Positions 37,001 to 49,333 of a stretch of DNA of 64,000 nucleotides are shown here, in pieces. A program made the position numbers and the translations under genes. This DNA is from Chrysopilus asiliformis. Lineage: Eukaryota > Arthropoda > Insecta > Diptera > Rhagionidae. Location of the stretch: positions 5,438,001-5,502,000 of the forward strand of contig OZ035961.1 of the NCBI GenBank assembly GCA_964034945.1, read 5' to 3'. Every line of letters starts with the position of its first letter. Position 1 is the stretch's first letter. The notes under the pieces are model-generated. The model made no database searches, was not told the DNA's origin, and saw only the letters and a list, made by a program, of their open reading frames with translations.

Positions 37001-37989
37001 ATAATTTGGTAGAGTATGCCAATAAGCATGCTATCTTGAAGTGGAATCGGGTATAATAGTCGTAAATGTTTCAACCCTTTCAATAATAAGGGTATTCATG
37101 GAATCTCGGAAATGCCTGGTAAAGAGCGTAAACCGTGTAAGTTTTCCACCTCTTAATGAACTGTCAAAATTTTCACTGCCCCTGGCCTGCCTCCTCAATA
37201 AAACTGAGTACTGGACCATCACGCTATGTCGAACATATCATAAGCCGAATTATCTAATAACTGGAACTTTCCTTTCTTTACTATTGTATATATTAAAAAT
37301 CGGATTTAGACGTACTCGATAACTCGAACCTTGGATTTAAAAAATACTTTAGACCCCTTTTTAATGAAATATGTAATAGAGCATTCACTAATTTACTCCT
37401 CTATATCTTCTACGTGATCATTACCTCATATCACGTCTTATACGGAAATTCAAATGTTGAGCAAACGCAATTGTTAAATTCCGTGCCTCTAGAAAAAAAA
37501 ATTTTAATGAAAAAGTAGGTTTAACCCTTAATTTATGAGGTGAAAATCATATGCGTAAATGATGAGGTGGTTTCCAATGGACTTGTTCTAATCACATACC
37601 AAATCCGTGCTTTTAACTCGGCATACAACACCATACTGTATGAAGGTACTGAAGATTTCAGAGTCACTGTGCTGAAAGCATGAGAAATAGCAAAGAGAGA
37701 AAAGTCAATGTGGGTCCACTGGACCTACCTCATCAATTAAGCGTTAAAACTCGTAAAATTAAGTATCCAGTAAGTCGAATTTCTTGAAAACTGAAACAGT
37801 CTCGTTTTTTTTTTTAAGTTCGACTATTCGCGATCCCGCTATATTTAAAATATGATTTTACACAACTGTCAGGCATCAAAATTTAGTCAAACAACTCTTT
37901 CCTTGTACCCCCTCTGCACCACCCCAAAATGATGACTTTCTTACGAATTTCTCAAGAACTGTGTCATTAAGACAAAATAAATATAGAAT
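34086..37989. other. No gene recognised; more balanced composition at 35.1-35.9 kb
   Basis: The part around 35100-35900 is less AT-rich and less repetitive than its neighbours and could hold non-coding exon or regulatory sequence, but no splice-bounded frame could be supported. The remainder is AT-rich, apart from the repeat H fragment at 37065. Confidence 0.4.
37065..37145 (-). repeat. Dispersed repeat H fragment, reverse strand
   Basis: AAGGGTATTCATGGAATCTC and AGAGCGTAAACCGTG are the inverse of the repeat H core. Confidence 0.5.
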
Positions 37990-38639
37990 ACTAGCTTGCA
38001 TACCCGTCGTTGCCGGGTTAAGTTTTTTCAAATTATTTTTTTGATGGTCTATGTTGGAGCTAAATTTCAGGCCAATTGGCTCGGTAGTTTCCCCGCGAAA
38101 GGGTAACATAGAGAAGAGCTAAGTTTCGAGATCACTTTACTCCCTCCCCTTACTCCCCCACCTCTCGGGCTACTTTTTAATGGGTCTATGTTGGGGCTGG
38201 ACCCCCGACGAACATCTATGCCAAATTTCAAGTCAATCGGTTCAGTAGTTTCCCCGCGAAAGGGTAACATAGAGGAAGAGCTAAGTTTCGAGATGACTTT
38301 ACCCCCTCCCCTTACTCCCCCACCTCTTGGGCTACTTTTTAATGGGTCTATGTTAGGGCTGGACCCCCCACGAACATCTATGCCAAATTCAGGCCAATCG
38401 GTTCAGTAGTTTCCCCGCGAAAGAGTTACATAGCGCAAAAACTAAGTTTCGAGATGACTTTACCCCCTCCCCTTACTCCCCCCACCCCTCGCGCTACTTT
38501 TCCGTATGCCTTTGTTGGTATTAGAACTACCACAGAAACTCATGCCAAATTTCAAGTCAATCGGTTCAGCCGTTTTTGCGTGAAAGAGGAACAGACAGAC
38601 AGACAGACACCAAATCATTTTTTTTATATATTAGTATGA
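37990..38639 (+). repeat. Non-LTR-like repeat D with internal ~163-bp tandem units
   Basis: It begins CTAGCTTGCATACCCGTCGT and ends with AGACAGACAGACACC and TATATATTAGTATGAT, an end shared with the copy at 43064. Units containing GGTCTATGTTGG, TCAATCGGTTCAGTAGTTTC and AAGAGCTAAGTTTCGAGAT recur at about 38046, 38182, 38345 and 38507. The terminal AT-rich microsatellite suggests an RTE-like LINE 3' end or a SINE using one. No protein is encoded. Confidence 0.65.
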
Positions 38640-41600
38640 TTATTTTGCATGCCTTTTCCATTTATAAAGTTTAAAACAAATAATTGGAATATTTTGATGA
38701 AATTGGTTTTTTCCTGATTTAAAAGCTTCTTGGATAATGTTTGATTATCTAGAAATTGAAAGCCACTATAAATTATTTTTTTCATATTATTTTACTCACC
38801 TTATTTTACTTGCAAAATCGCTTTAAAAAAAATCGAAATCGGAAGATTTACCGAAATTAATAAAGAAATTTGTGGGATTTTCCAAAAATCCATAAATAGT
38901 TTCCATTTAAAACTTATAAAATCCGTAAACATCTATGCCAGAAGTAATTTAAAACAAATTTTCACAACATGATATGAAAAACTATTTGAAAGTAAAAAAT
39001 AATTACGGCAATTGAATAATAAAACAATAAATCTTTGAATTAATGCTTTAATTGAAAATGAGATGAACTTAAACATGCAAAAAGACACGGAAATTGTTGC
39101 TAGCAGGAAAATTAAAATATGTTGACCTTTTTTACCAAGTCTTTTACAAAAATTCACATTTTCTCCAAAATCATTTTTTCATATTATGCAATTAAAAAAA
39201 CTGATATTTTAATCATAAACATTTTTTAGATTTTGGCAACGAAAAAAATTTTTAGGTTAAGTGAAACTAATTTGCCATTTGATATTTATAATAAATCTCA
39301 TTAATAGTAGTTCCCCTTATAAAATAAAAGGCGATCGTGTCGGTTAACATGATTTTTCTTTTGGTATACAGAATCAATAAAAAAGTATCTTTTGACATCC
39401 AATAATATTGTTCTGATTTTGTATTTATTGCGTGTTGTATTGATCACTGATATCATTGACAAATAAATTTTTTTCAGTACCATATTTTCAAAAGAATTGC
39501 GAAAAAAAGTTGGCAAAATTTTATTACTTTACTATTCGCATCGATGATTTATTTTATTAAACTATTTATTGCCATTCAAGGCGAATCTCTCTATTACAAT
39601 TTTTTTTTGCAAGCTATAAAACTTCAAAATTAGACCATTCCAATAAAGGTTGGACCATCTTCAAAGTCAAAGGAGCTACAACGACAACAACAACAGCAGC
39701 AGCAACAGAACCACGTATATGATATGATATGATATAAGGCACCAAATACAATTAAAGCGATCGTTCAAAAGAGTCCCACATGTGCCATTTTCTATGCTTG
39801 ATTTTATAAAATGACGTTGATGTTGCGATGGACAATCGAAGTGGGTGCGCACCAAAAGCCCAAATGTGCGGCTCGAACGGAGAGAGCGGGAACTTTAATA
39901 AATCGTTTTGTCCCCGCATTTTCTCCTGAGATCCACACATATTTTAAAAAGTATGTGCACATCATGCAAAGTTATCATCATCCCCAAAATCAACCGACCA
40001 GGCACAGTAAAAACTAAGTCAGACTTTTATGTTTTTTACATATGTTCATATGGGCATGTCTCCCCCCTGGCATTTGTCGTCTCTCAGACAATGCACACAT
40101 ATTAAAGCAACAACAACAACAAAAACCATCGGGCATAGCACTACTAACAAAATAGATTTAAGAAGAAAAAAAGACAAATTAACTTTCGGTTCATGCCTTC
40201 AAATACCAACTGACATTGAGAGTTTGCGAAAATGTTTTTTTTTCTTTTTTTTATTATAAATTATTTGAGTGCAAATGCCTGTGAACTGTTAGTGCGCATG
40301 TATTTTTTTTGTTGCAAAAATGTTGAACTGGACAAATTTTGCGCGCGCCACTTAATATCAAGTGGCAAAAAGTGGAGAAAAACCTGCGCCCTCGCTACAC
40401 TATCGGTTGGTCAAAATCTGACTTTAGTTCTTTGGGCCAGTTTAATACAAAATACGATGCATCGGGCTATAAAGAACATAGCAAAAACGATTACGAAGGC
40501 TTTCTATTTAATTCGTTTCATGCCAGTAAAAGCAAAACATTTTTCTTTTTTTTTTCAATTTACTAGAAAATTGTTTATTGCATAAGGACACAAAAAGGAG
40601 GACTAGATACTATAATGGCATTTAAACATATCTACTGCCCGAAAATCAAAACAATTTTATGAAATTTTCTCGAAAATGGTTCGTTTTTTATCTTTTTAAT
40701 CCGGCATATGAAAAATCATTGAAAAATGAAATTATTGTATTTTGAAAACATAGCCTAGCGGTGAGATGATATCGTATTACAGCTTTTACACGTAAAGTGT
40801 AAATTTACTTCACATCATGCGTAAAGTTACTTCAATTTTGTTGAAAATTAAACATTTTTAAGTTGAAAATTCAACTTTTGTGTAAAATTTAACACATTTT
40901 TGCTTAACATTAAACAACTGTTGATTTTTAAACAAAAAATGTTTAATTTTCATCAAAAATTGTAATTTTGAAAATGTGCGAAAACTTTTAATAAAGAAAT
41001 CTTTGAAACTACGGCAACCCACATTCCCCTATTTAGCAATGAACATAACATATTTGTAATAAATATTTTTGATGGACCTTAAAGGTTGTTTGAAGTTGCT
41101 GTTGGCCAAGAGGCGAAACGCAAAACGAATTTGAAAAAATTCGCACATGTGATCCGAGCAAACGAACATTTTAGATGCTACATTTGTATGTTGGTCGCGC
41201 ACGTTGGCTTAAATTACACAAGTATTTCTCCTCATTTTCTCGGCAGGCAAAAAAAAAAAAACTTTGCCAACCAGTAATAATAAATTGTAGGAATTACTTT
41301 GGAAACTATTTACAGTGACTTGTACTTGATGTGATCACAGCTCAACGATTAGACTAAATTATGATTGATCGATGTTAAAAATTATGAATTCATTAATTAA
41401 AAGCCCATCTAAATGCATAAATAAACAACTTTTGGCTATTGTATCATCTAACAGAATCGACGAATGGTAAACAATGGGACACTCATAAAAAATCTATGAA
41501 TTTTAATGCAGTTAAATACTTCAACGATCGCAAAATCGATTGACTGGCCTTCAAAGTTCCAAACGAGATCTTGGGATTTTTTTTGTCAACCACTGTTTGG

Positions 41601-42467
41601 AATTCGGAATGAAATGGCAAATTACATGTGTATAGAAAAGCGTTCTGCAGTAGATGCTTACTTTACACCCTCTCGCCCTTGCTACTGCCTTTACGTCGGC
41701 CGAGAAGAAGCGATCTTTGCACAGATCATTGGATCACCTCACCACCAGCAGTGACTGATATAAGAAGTTGGCAAAAAAAAAACGTCCGAATCGAAATTTC
41801 TCTCAAGAGAAACGGTTCTCCTGCATATATTCTGCAAGAACCTACCAGATGTAAAGTCAGCCCACTACTCCACATTCGAATAGACGCACACAATTGCAGT
41901 TTAAGTTCCCTATTCCGATTACATTTTGTCCCGAGAAAACCGCAAACAATTTGAAGAAAAGCTCTCTCAGACCATATTTTTAATTGGCGAAATTCCCCAC
42001 CACTTTTTGCTTAGTGTAGGTACCTTAAAGTAGATTTGAAACACAACGTCAAATAGGTTCCACACATGGTAAAGCTATAGCGGAGTGTTTACTTAAGCTC
42101 TCTTCAAGTGTTGATCAAAAACTAACAAACGATCAAAAAAGCTTAATTTGCCACACGCTGCCGCCAACAATTGGTAGATTATAGCATCTAGCAACAAAAT
42201 ATTCTTAGATCAGCTGGTGGCGTTTTTATAAAAAAAACGACGCATTGGACCAAAATTCACCAATAGCTCAGATTGTCATAAAGTCACCGAGTCAAATTGA
42301 TATAGACTGAAGTTTGAATAAATTCTTCTCTTAAGAAAATTTATTTTTCTTCAACATTAAGAATTTGTTAGTCAAGAAAAATTTTTCGAAATGAGTTTTG
42401 TGTTAGAAAAGAATTTATTTGAACCCAAATAGTCAATTCTCTCAACTAAAGTTCATTAGAAAATAAT
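38640..42467. other. No gene recognised
   Basis: AT-rich; CAA/CAG-type short repeats at about 39675-39710 and three GATAT units after 39720. Frames around 40232-40585 and 41506-41954 lack recognised domains. Confidence 0.5.
40780..40980 (+). repeat. Degenerate AAATTTAACAC-type repeat
   Basis: Imperfect short motifs (GTGTAAATTTACTTCA, AAAATTAAACATTTT, GTGTAAAATTTAACAC) recur with both polarities over 200 bp. Low-complexity, no coding content. Confidence 0.45.
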
Positions 42468-43008
42468 CCTATTGGAATTTCTCGGCTTATAAGGTCTGTA
42501 AAAACAACAAAATTATATTATTTTTGCGGATATTTTCAAATCCAAATTTTCCCCCAACAGGTCGGACATGTCTGCCCTGAAAGCCCATCAGGAGCCTGTT
42601 TCTGGTATGGAAAGCTGGCTCACCGTCATCAGAGCCTGCTTTGCCAGCTTCCGCGCAGGCTTACAGGATTTTGGTGGAGTAAAACTCGATTTGAGTATTT
42701 ATAGTCCGATGCCACAAACCTTGTGCGAATTATAAGGTTTAAGGCAACATAGCTCCATCAAGCCAGAGCGAATAAACTATTTAGTGTTTAACCATTGAAC
42801 CATTTCTGATTCATGGTTTATACTCGACCTTTTAGCATTGAATCTTATTGGAATTTCTCGGCTTATAAGGTCTGCAAAAACAACAAAATTATATTATTTT
42901 TGCGGATGTTTTCACATGTGTTTTCACATAAGCCGAGAAATTCCAATAGGATTCAATGCTAAAAGGTCGAGTATAAACCATGAATCAGAAATGGTTCAAT
43001 GGTTAAAC
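42468..43008 (+). repeat. Repeat E, copy 2, with palindromic tail
   Basis: Positions 42468-42860 match the copy at 6193. From 42786 to 43008 the sequence is a palindrome: arms of 81 nt (42786-42866 and 42928-43008) hold GTTTAACCATTGAACCATTT and its inverse, separated by about 60 nt. Confidence 0.8.
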
Positions 43009-43063
43009 AGATTAGAAAATAATGTTAAATTGGATATTAGAGACTGTCCATAACTTATGTCAT

Positions 43064-43667
43064 ACTAGCTTGCATACCCGTCGTTGCCGGGCACGGCATA
43101 CAGACAAACAAGGTATGCTGTAACTTTTGATAGTCAGGTGTGACGTCATTTGTGCCGATTTTTTTTAATTAATTTTTATGTTTATTGATCACTATTTAAT
43201 GCAATCAGTCCACTAATTTACAAATATCTTATTTAGATCGCACAAATTTAAAAAAAACCACCCAGAATACAAAATTCCTTCTGCACTTGACGAACTAATC
43301 GGCACAAGTGACGTAGCAACGAAATGTCAGATTTGAGTTTACAGCATACCTTGTTTGTCTCTATGCCGTGGTTGCCGGGTTAAGTTTTTTCAATTTTTTT
43401 TTATGGTCTATGTTGGAGCTAAACTTCAGGCCAATCGGCTCGGTAGTTTCCCTGCGAAAGGGTAACATAGAGGAAGAGCTAAGTTTCGAGATCACTTTAC
43501 TCCCTCTCCTTACTCCCCCCACCCTTCGCGCTACTTTTCTGTATGCCGATGTTGGAACCAGAACTACCACAGACACTCATGCCAAATTTAAAGTCAATCG
43601 GTTCAGGCGTTTTTGCGTGAAAGAGGAACAGACAGACACCAACTCACTTTTATATATTAGTATGATT
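43064..43667 (+). repeat. Repeat D copy split by a nested TIR element
   Basis: Same ends as the 38-kb copy. The sequence CGTCGTTGCCGGG is followed directly by a foreign TIR element (43092-43370), after which GTTGCCGGGTTAAG resumes. It contains fewer internal units than the 38-kb copy. Confidence 0.7.
43092..43370. mobile_element. 279-bp TIR element with 9-bp target duplication
   Basis: The ends are near-perfect inverted repeats of about 31 bp (CACGGCATACAGACAAACAA... and its partner ending TATGCCGTG). The duplication GTTGCCGGG lies at 43083-43091 and 43371-43379, and the uninterrupted target is visible in repeat D at 38 kb. A 9-bp duplication is typical of Mutator-like elements; hAT (8 bp) is the alternative if one terminal base is assigned differently. 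No coding capacity. Confidence 0.85.
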
Positions 43668-44743
43668 AATTCTAGGCTTTTCGAACCAAGTGAGGCGAGG
43701 GGGATTAGTTCTAATAAGCGGAATGGTAATAAGCGAGGAATACGGTATTTACTACAATACTGGTTTCTGTGAAAATGACAAAAGAAAACTACTTTTTCTT
43801 TTGATTTTAGTACTAAATGTGATTTTTAAAAACAATCCTTGTTAAAGACTATTAACATTTTTCAATGTCCCAAACCAAATTTTGAAATTTGTCATTATCC
43901 ATTTGTATTATTATCTAATTTATAGTTAAGTTCTAAGAATTCCCTTTGAAGTCCTTTTAATTACTAGATAAATTCCCACAGTTAATTTTAGTCAACATTA
44001 ATTCCGCTAATCTCTCACATTTTTAATATGTATTGATAAAGCAAACTAATGAAAATGTATAACCAAACATTAAACAATCGTCGCGTTACAATGTAGACCT
44101 TAATTAAAAACCGTACATTCTGATACCTAACTATATGGCAATCAAGTACATATCAACTTAAAAGTTCCAGTACAAAACAATTACCAAACCCTATTTTAGT
44201 CCCCCAACCATGCCAAAATACCTAGAAAAAAGTCCAATAGTTCTTAAAAAAAACTTCATGAAGAAACTACACATTCAAAAAGCGTCGGGAAACTTGAATT
44301 TTTTGTCCCACATATTGTTGATCGTCCTCTCTGCCCTCCACCCCCCCATACAATTTACTTAAAAAACCTACCACAATTACACAGTGCTGAAAAATAATGT
44401 ATTAAAGCAAGTCAGAAACGTCACTGCTAGTGCCATTCGTTTTCGCAATGTGTATATTGACGATTTACTAAAACTAAACCGCCATTCTACCCACCACCCA
44501 CTACCACCCCATTAACCCCTTCGATTACTTGTAGTAGTTGGAGCTCGCGACATGTAATTATTCGCATGTATGCGGTGAGCGCCAAAATGTACTTTGACAA
44601 AATGCCAAGCATATTTTCGAATTATTACTGTGCACGTTTGCGGATTTTTTCACTCTTTGTATATTTATTTATTTAAGCTTTGTTTGCATAAAAGTGTTCG
44701 TATAAATTCAGTCGGCGAATAACAGCCCCTTTTTTATTACTAA
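43668..44743. other. No gene seen
   Basis: Low-complexity AT-rich DNA with small C-rich patches near 44340 and 44485; nothing else. Confidence 0.5.
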
Positions 44744-45397
44744 TGCCCGGTTTTTCAGTGAAAGTTTAAACTTTAGTTTAGTTAAACTCACAATGAAGTT
44801 TAAACCAAAGTTTAAACTTCTGGTGTTTTTCAGGCAAACGGAATTGAACGTTTTATTAAACTAAAGTTTAAACTTTTTTGTAAATTTTGCAGTCTACTAT
44901 ACAAGTAAAATATATTGAAATGTCAAATTTTTCAGTCATAAAATCATTGATGTATTTGTCTAGTTATCACTTTCGTAATATTTGTTTACGCATTAATTAT
45001 AAAATTCTATAAAAAATAAAACAATTTTAATTTCGGTTATTATTTCGGTTGTGATTTCGGTTGTTATTTCGGATGCTATTTCGGTTGTGATTTCGGTTGT
45101 TATTTCGGTTGTAATTGTGTTTCAAGTATGTAAAAAAAATATAGTGAAATTGTGGAGAGCAAAAAAAAGTGATGCAGTCCATTTTTATGTGTTTTATTCT
45201 TCGTGGATCTACAAATGACAAAAAAGTTTTGAAAAAACGGCAGTTTAAACCCTCATCCATGGCCGTTTAAGTTAAACTCCGTCTAAACTTTTGGTTAGAG
45301 ATAAACTGTCATTGAAAAACAAAATTTCGTGTTAAACGGCAGTTTAAACTTTATCGCCTGTTAAACGGAGTTTAAACTTTCACTGAAAAACCGGGCA
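44744..45397. mobile_element. Harbinger-like MITE (TAA duplication)
   Basis: 654 bp with perfect 29-bp inverted ends (TGCCCGGTTTTTCAGTGAAA and the following GTTTAAACT) and TAA on both sides. The 3-bp TAA duplication fits PIF/Harbinger. The subterminal DNA is full of GTTTAAAC palindromes. A 12/13-bp tandem repeat (TTATTTCGGTTG type) occupies 45035-45118; the Asn/Arg-rich reverse frame across it is an artefact of that repeat. Confidence 0.85.
45035..45118 (+). repeat. TTATTTCGGTTG-type tandem repeat
   Basis: Six to seven variants of TTATTTCGGTTG or TGATTTCGGTTG in a row, inside the Harbinger-like element. Confidence 0.8.
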
Positions 45398-45401
45398 TAA
45401 G

Positions 45402-45499
45402 TGTACTAAAAACTTTTTTTCAAAAATTCCGTTGAGTATAAAAAACACTTCAATTTTTATACTCAACGGAATTTTTCAAAAAAAAAAGTTTTTAGTACA
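45402..45499. repeat. 98-bp near-perfect palindrome
   Basis: TGTACTAAAAACTTTTTTTC... pairs with ...GAAAAAAAAAAAGTTTTTAGTACA and continues through AAATTCCGTTGAGTATAAAAA, leaving a loop of about 9 nt. It starts 2 bp after the TAA of the neighbouring Harbinger-like element. Confidence 0.85.
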
Positions 45500-45699
45500 A
45501 TTCAGTTTAATTTTAAACACACATAAATGTACAAAAAACTTGTTTTTACTTTGTGAAGTTATTGTTCTTCAAAAGAACAAACTTTGTTGCCTTAAAATCT
45601 CACAATTTTCTTAAAAATGAATTTTTTTGCTTTTAAAAGTAAAATGTTTTTTATATCGTTTGTCGAACCGCAGCGAACCAATCGCCGAACCAAAAATTG

Positions 45700-45960
45700 A
45701 TAATAAAAGATATTGATTCGTGCACACCATAATTTTCAAAATGGATTGAGCTAGAGGCTTGAAATTTTACACAGATAAATTTCTTGTTCTTTAACGGGTA
45801 AAAAAGAACCATCCTTTTTCCTCCCATTTATAAATGAAATCGTTTTAGCGATTTTCTCGAAAATGGGTAGTGAAAAACTTACGGATTTTGGATATTGAAA
45901 AATTAACGGATTTTGGATTTTGGGAAATTTGAAAAACCTTCCAGTGATGCCAGTACTCTA
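45700..45960 (+). repeat. Diverged repeat A-like remnant
   Basis: GGATTGAGCTAGAGGCTTGA followed by TTACACAGAT, AAAAGAACCATCC and ATTTTCTCGAAAATGG parallels the interior of repeat A, without a microsatellite. Confidence 0.4.
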
Positions 45961-48900
45961 TTATTTGCCGAGCTTAACCAAAAATACTGGTCCAAAGACA
46001 AGTTTTGTGCAAATTACTCGCCAACTTGTCGCGTAATATGCGCCCACAAAAGCGTTGTTGGGGGCCAAGCCTTCTATCGGGGGCAAGTTTAACTGCATAT
46101 CTTCAAAGAAGCACGAAAAAGCTTTTCTCGACATCGTCTCTTCGGATGTGCGAATTTATGCAGCTCACAAGCAAAATTCGCTCCCTACTCACGAGTTCGC
46201 TTACACATGTTTATGCTATTAGTTTTAAGATTTTGGTTGAGTTGATTTTAGCAAATTTTCTTCATTGAGCCAGAGATTCGCATCGATCCGGCTTCAAAGT
46301 GCCATCAGCATGAGACCAAAATATTTAAACTTTTATTTCTATTTCGATTATTTTTTTTTTTTTTTGAAATATTAAGCTTTAAATTTTTCAAATGTATTTG
46401 TAGCTAACTCAGAGAGAGAGATGCGTGTAATTTGAAAATTGATGTTTATTTTTTAAGTCAATGCCTATATTTCTATATACGGTACCTTGGCTTGACTTAA
46501 GGGAATAGGGGAAAATGTTTGCTACTGCCTGTTGCGTGGCTGTGTGTGTGTGTGCGTTCGTGTGGCCGTTGGGAACCTACCAATGAGAACTATATAGACT
46601 GTAGTAAGCTTTATTAGCGATTTTTTATTCGATTTTGTATACTTAGCGCAAAAATTATTTTGTAAGTTTTTTCGTGTTGTATTTTAAAATTCAGCACAAT
46701 AGTGTCCTAAATTTTCAGCCAAAAACAATTCGCTAATTTTGCTGCTGAGGAACATATTAGAAGTAGAAGTATATATAATTTGAGATTGTGATGTGACCTT
46801 CACAGTGTTTTAGTCATTTGTGCGATTTTTTCAAAGTATACAAGTAGAAGCCGCGTTTTTTTTCGGCGTTCTGAAGTGATAGCAACTGAAAACGGATTTT
46901 TATAAATTTAATTATATATTTTTATACTCATTTGTGCGTATTTTTTCGAAACGTTTTGATTTCAGGAAGTTTTTCAAAGTTTTTTTTTGTGGTTTTTGCG
47001 ATTTATTTCATATAGCGAACCGCTGATTTTTGGCGAGTTTATCGTAAATTTGTGTAGGTTTCGGATTGTATATAGCCGGACTGGGTAATAATCGCATACC
47101 GACGGCCTCTTGCCTTCGCACGTGTTCAAATCTGTTGTTTTGGTTTCTCTGATAATCACATAAAAAAAAGATGTGGATTTTTTTTTTCTTCTTGGTTAGT
47201 TTTAATACAATAATGACAACATATATCACAATTTGTTAAGTTTTTATGACGTTTATCTTTAAATTATGCAAAATAGTTTGAATATTTGAGTGTCGTGAAT
47301 TTGATACAGCTGAGACAGAAAACTTTTTTTTTTGCCAGCACCACAGCGTTATGTTTTATACTATAGATGCTAATACTACAACATCCGCCCACTTAAACTG
47401 TAAGGTAACTACATACGAGTACTTGAAATAAAAGATGAATTCCTATCGAATTGAAACCAAACCAGTAACATTTAATTCCGTATTCATTTCCATTACCGTG
47501 TCTGCTATTCCGCTCAAAGCCCTTCTTCAGTTTTTTGTTTGTTGTTGTTGGTTTTTTGTCAGTAATGTCCCACTCCCCATCTCGTCAGAATCTTTGCTTT
47601 TAATTTGGCCAAGAGTCATTAGACATGCCAAAATAAATTTCGCTGTTTGCCAAGCTTTTAAATATGCTTAAAGGGCTCATTGTGTGCCACTTTTATTTCA
47701 CTCATTCGAGAATTTCGCTAGTGCGAGCCCAACCTACCAAATATATTCGCTATATGTAGTGTTGAGTACTTGAATACGCCACATGCCAGTAATTTAAATA
47801 CTTCTTGTAAGAAGGTGCTGACTGGCAATAATAAGGTCAGATGGACTCGGGGCAAAGAACCTTCATAAATATGGTTCTCATTTATACTTTTTCTACTCTA
47901 TACTGTCTTCTGTTCCTATTCCGTTGTAGCGGCGAAAAGAATCGCATGCATACAGTTGGTAACAGAGATTCCCAGCCAGACAGAAAAGTACCTAAATCTT
48001 GAAAAGCTTCCCTCCTTATTGACTCTGCTTCTTTTTTTTTTGTTTTTTTTTTTTGAAAATTTGGGCAAGTGGCGTTGCCGATGATGTCATATTCCTACAC
48101 TATGACATTCTGTTGATTTTTGCTATTTCGCTTTATTTTTAGTTTATATCATGCCATGGTAATTCCACTCAGAGATTTGTTTATTTGTTTTATTATTAAA
48201 AAATTCCTTTTTCTGATTTTCGCTTTAACCTCGTACTATCGGTATTGTTGTTTCGCAGTAAGGATAAACTAACTCTGTTAACCGACTATCAAAATGTCAA
48301 ACTAAAAGCTAAATGACCAATTTAACAGATGCTTTTTTTTGCTTTAGTTCCAGGCCAAATTTTTTGATCCCTCAATATTGGCATGGACTGCTCGGAGGGG
48401 TAGTTTTTGTTCTATTGGGCTTTGGTGTGTATTTTTTTTTTTATTTTTTCGGAGAAGCCAGTTTTTTGATTTGTTTAGAACTGGAGCACATGTGCGCATT
48501 TATTTAGCAGAGCTTGTGGTTTTTTCTAACAATAGACACCATCGTCGTGTGATGAGTGCATTTCGATTAAACTATAAATTTAGTTTTCATTTATTCTTTT
48601 TTTTTTGTTTAAAATTCTTTTAAATGGAATCTGATTAATGTAAACAAATTCCTTTCTGTTTTTTTTTCTATAAAACGACTGTTTCAGGAATTTTGACCTT
48701 GATATATTGTAAGTTTTCCTAAATTTCGAATAGTTTTGAATTTTAAGAGCAAGTTTCTATTATTCTAAAATCCCTATTAACATTTATATTTTTACGGTCC
48801 TTGTTTCTAAATAAAATTATTACGTACATATCTGCATTACATACGATGGAAATTACCGGCAGCACTTGTAACAAAAGCCGTTCACTTAATAATTGAACAC

Positions 48901-48975
48901 TGCGCCAGTCTGCATCCACAAAAAACACTGTACATAATGCAGAGCTGCGTCTGACGAAGGTCTTCAACTTGCCAA
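45961..48975. other. No gene recognised
   Basis: AT-rich with a GTGT run at 46541-46556. Frames of 60-90 codons have no recognised features. An untranslated upstream exon of fru could lie here but cannot be seen from sequence alone. Confidence 0.45.
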
Positions 48976-48983
48976 AGACGAGG

Positions 48984-49333
48984 TAGAGAGCCTTTAACCT
49001 AGAGAGAGGCCATGCTACCTTAATAGACTGTGCTACTGAGTAGGACAGTCTATTAACTCCAATTAGAACAGTCTATTAGGTCAGTTAGAACAGCTTTTTC
49101 TCCAGATTAGAACAGTCTGTAAACAATTTTTCAATTTATCAAAACAACTGTGAGTTTCCAAATTTTTTTGATACCTCAAACATGCTATTTCTACATATAT
49201 TAACCACCTTCAGTTATTTTGGCAATTATTTGTAACAATGAATCAAATTTTTAAAGTTTTTCGCGCTCGTTTTTCAGCTCGGCGGCCATTTTTAGATGTC
49301 CCCATGGCCACTCTCTAGCTTATAGGCTCTGTA
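48984..49333. mobile_element. hAT-like MITE (8-bp duplication)
   Basis: 350 bp flanked by perfect AGACGAGG copies (48976-48983 and 49334-49341). The ends TAGAGAGCCTTTAACCTAGA and the inverse of TCTAGCTTATAGGCTCTGTA pair over about 30 bp. The left part repeats TTAGAACAGTCTATTA-like units four times. TAGxG ends with an 8-bp duplication fit hAT. Confidence 0.85.

Noticed and set aside
39675..39735. CAA/CAG repeats as a poly-Gln coding exon
   Set aside because: No extended open frame or splice sites around them; a simple microsatellite.
45027..45260. Asn/Arg repeat protein on the reverse strand
   Set aside because: Produced by the TTATTTCGGTTG tandem repeat inside the Harbinger-like MITE.
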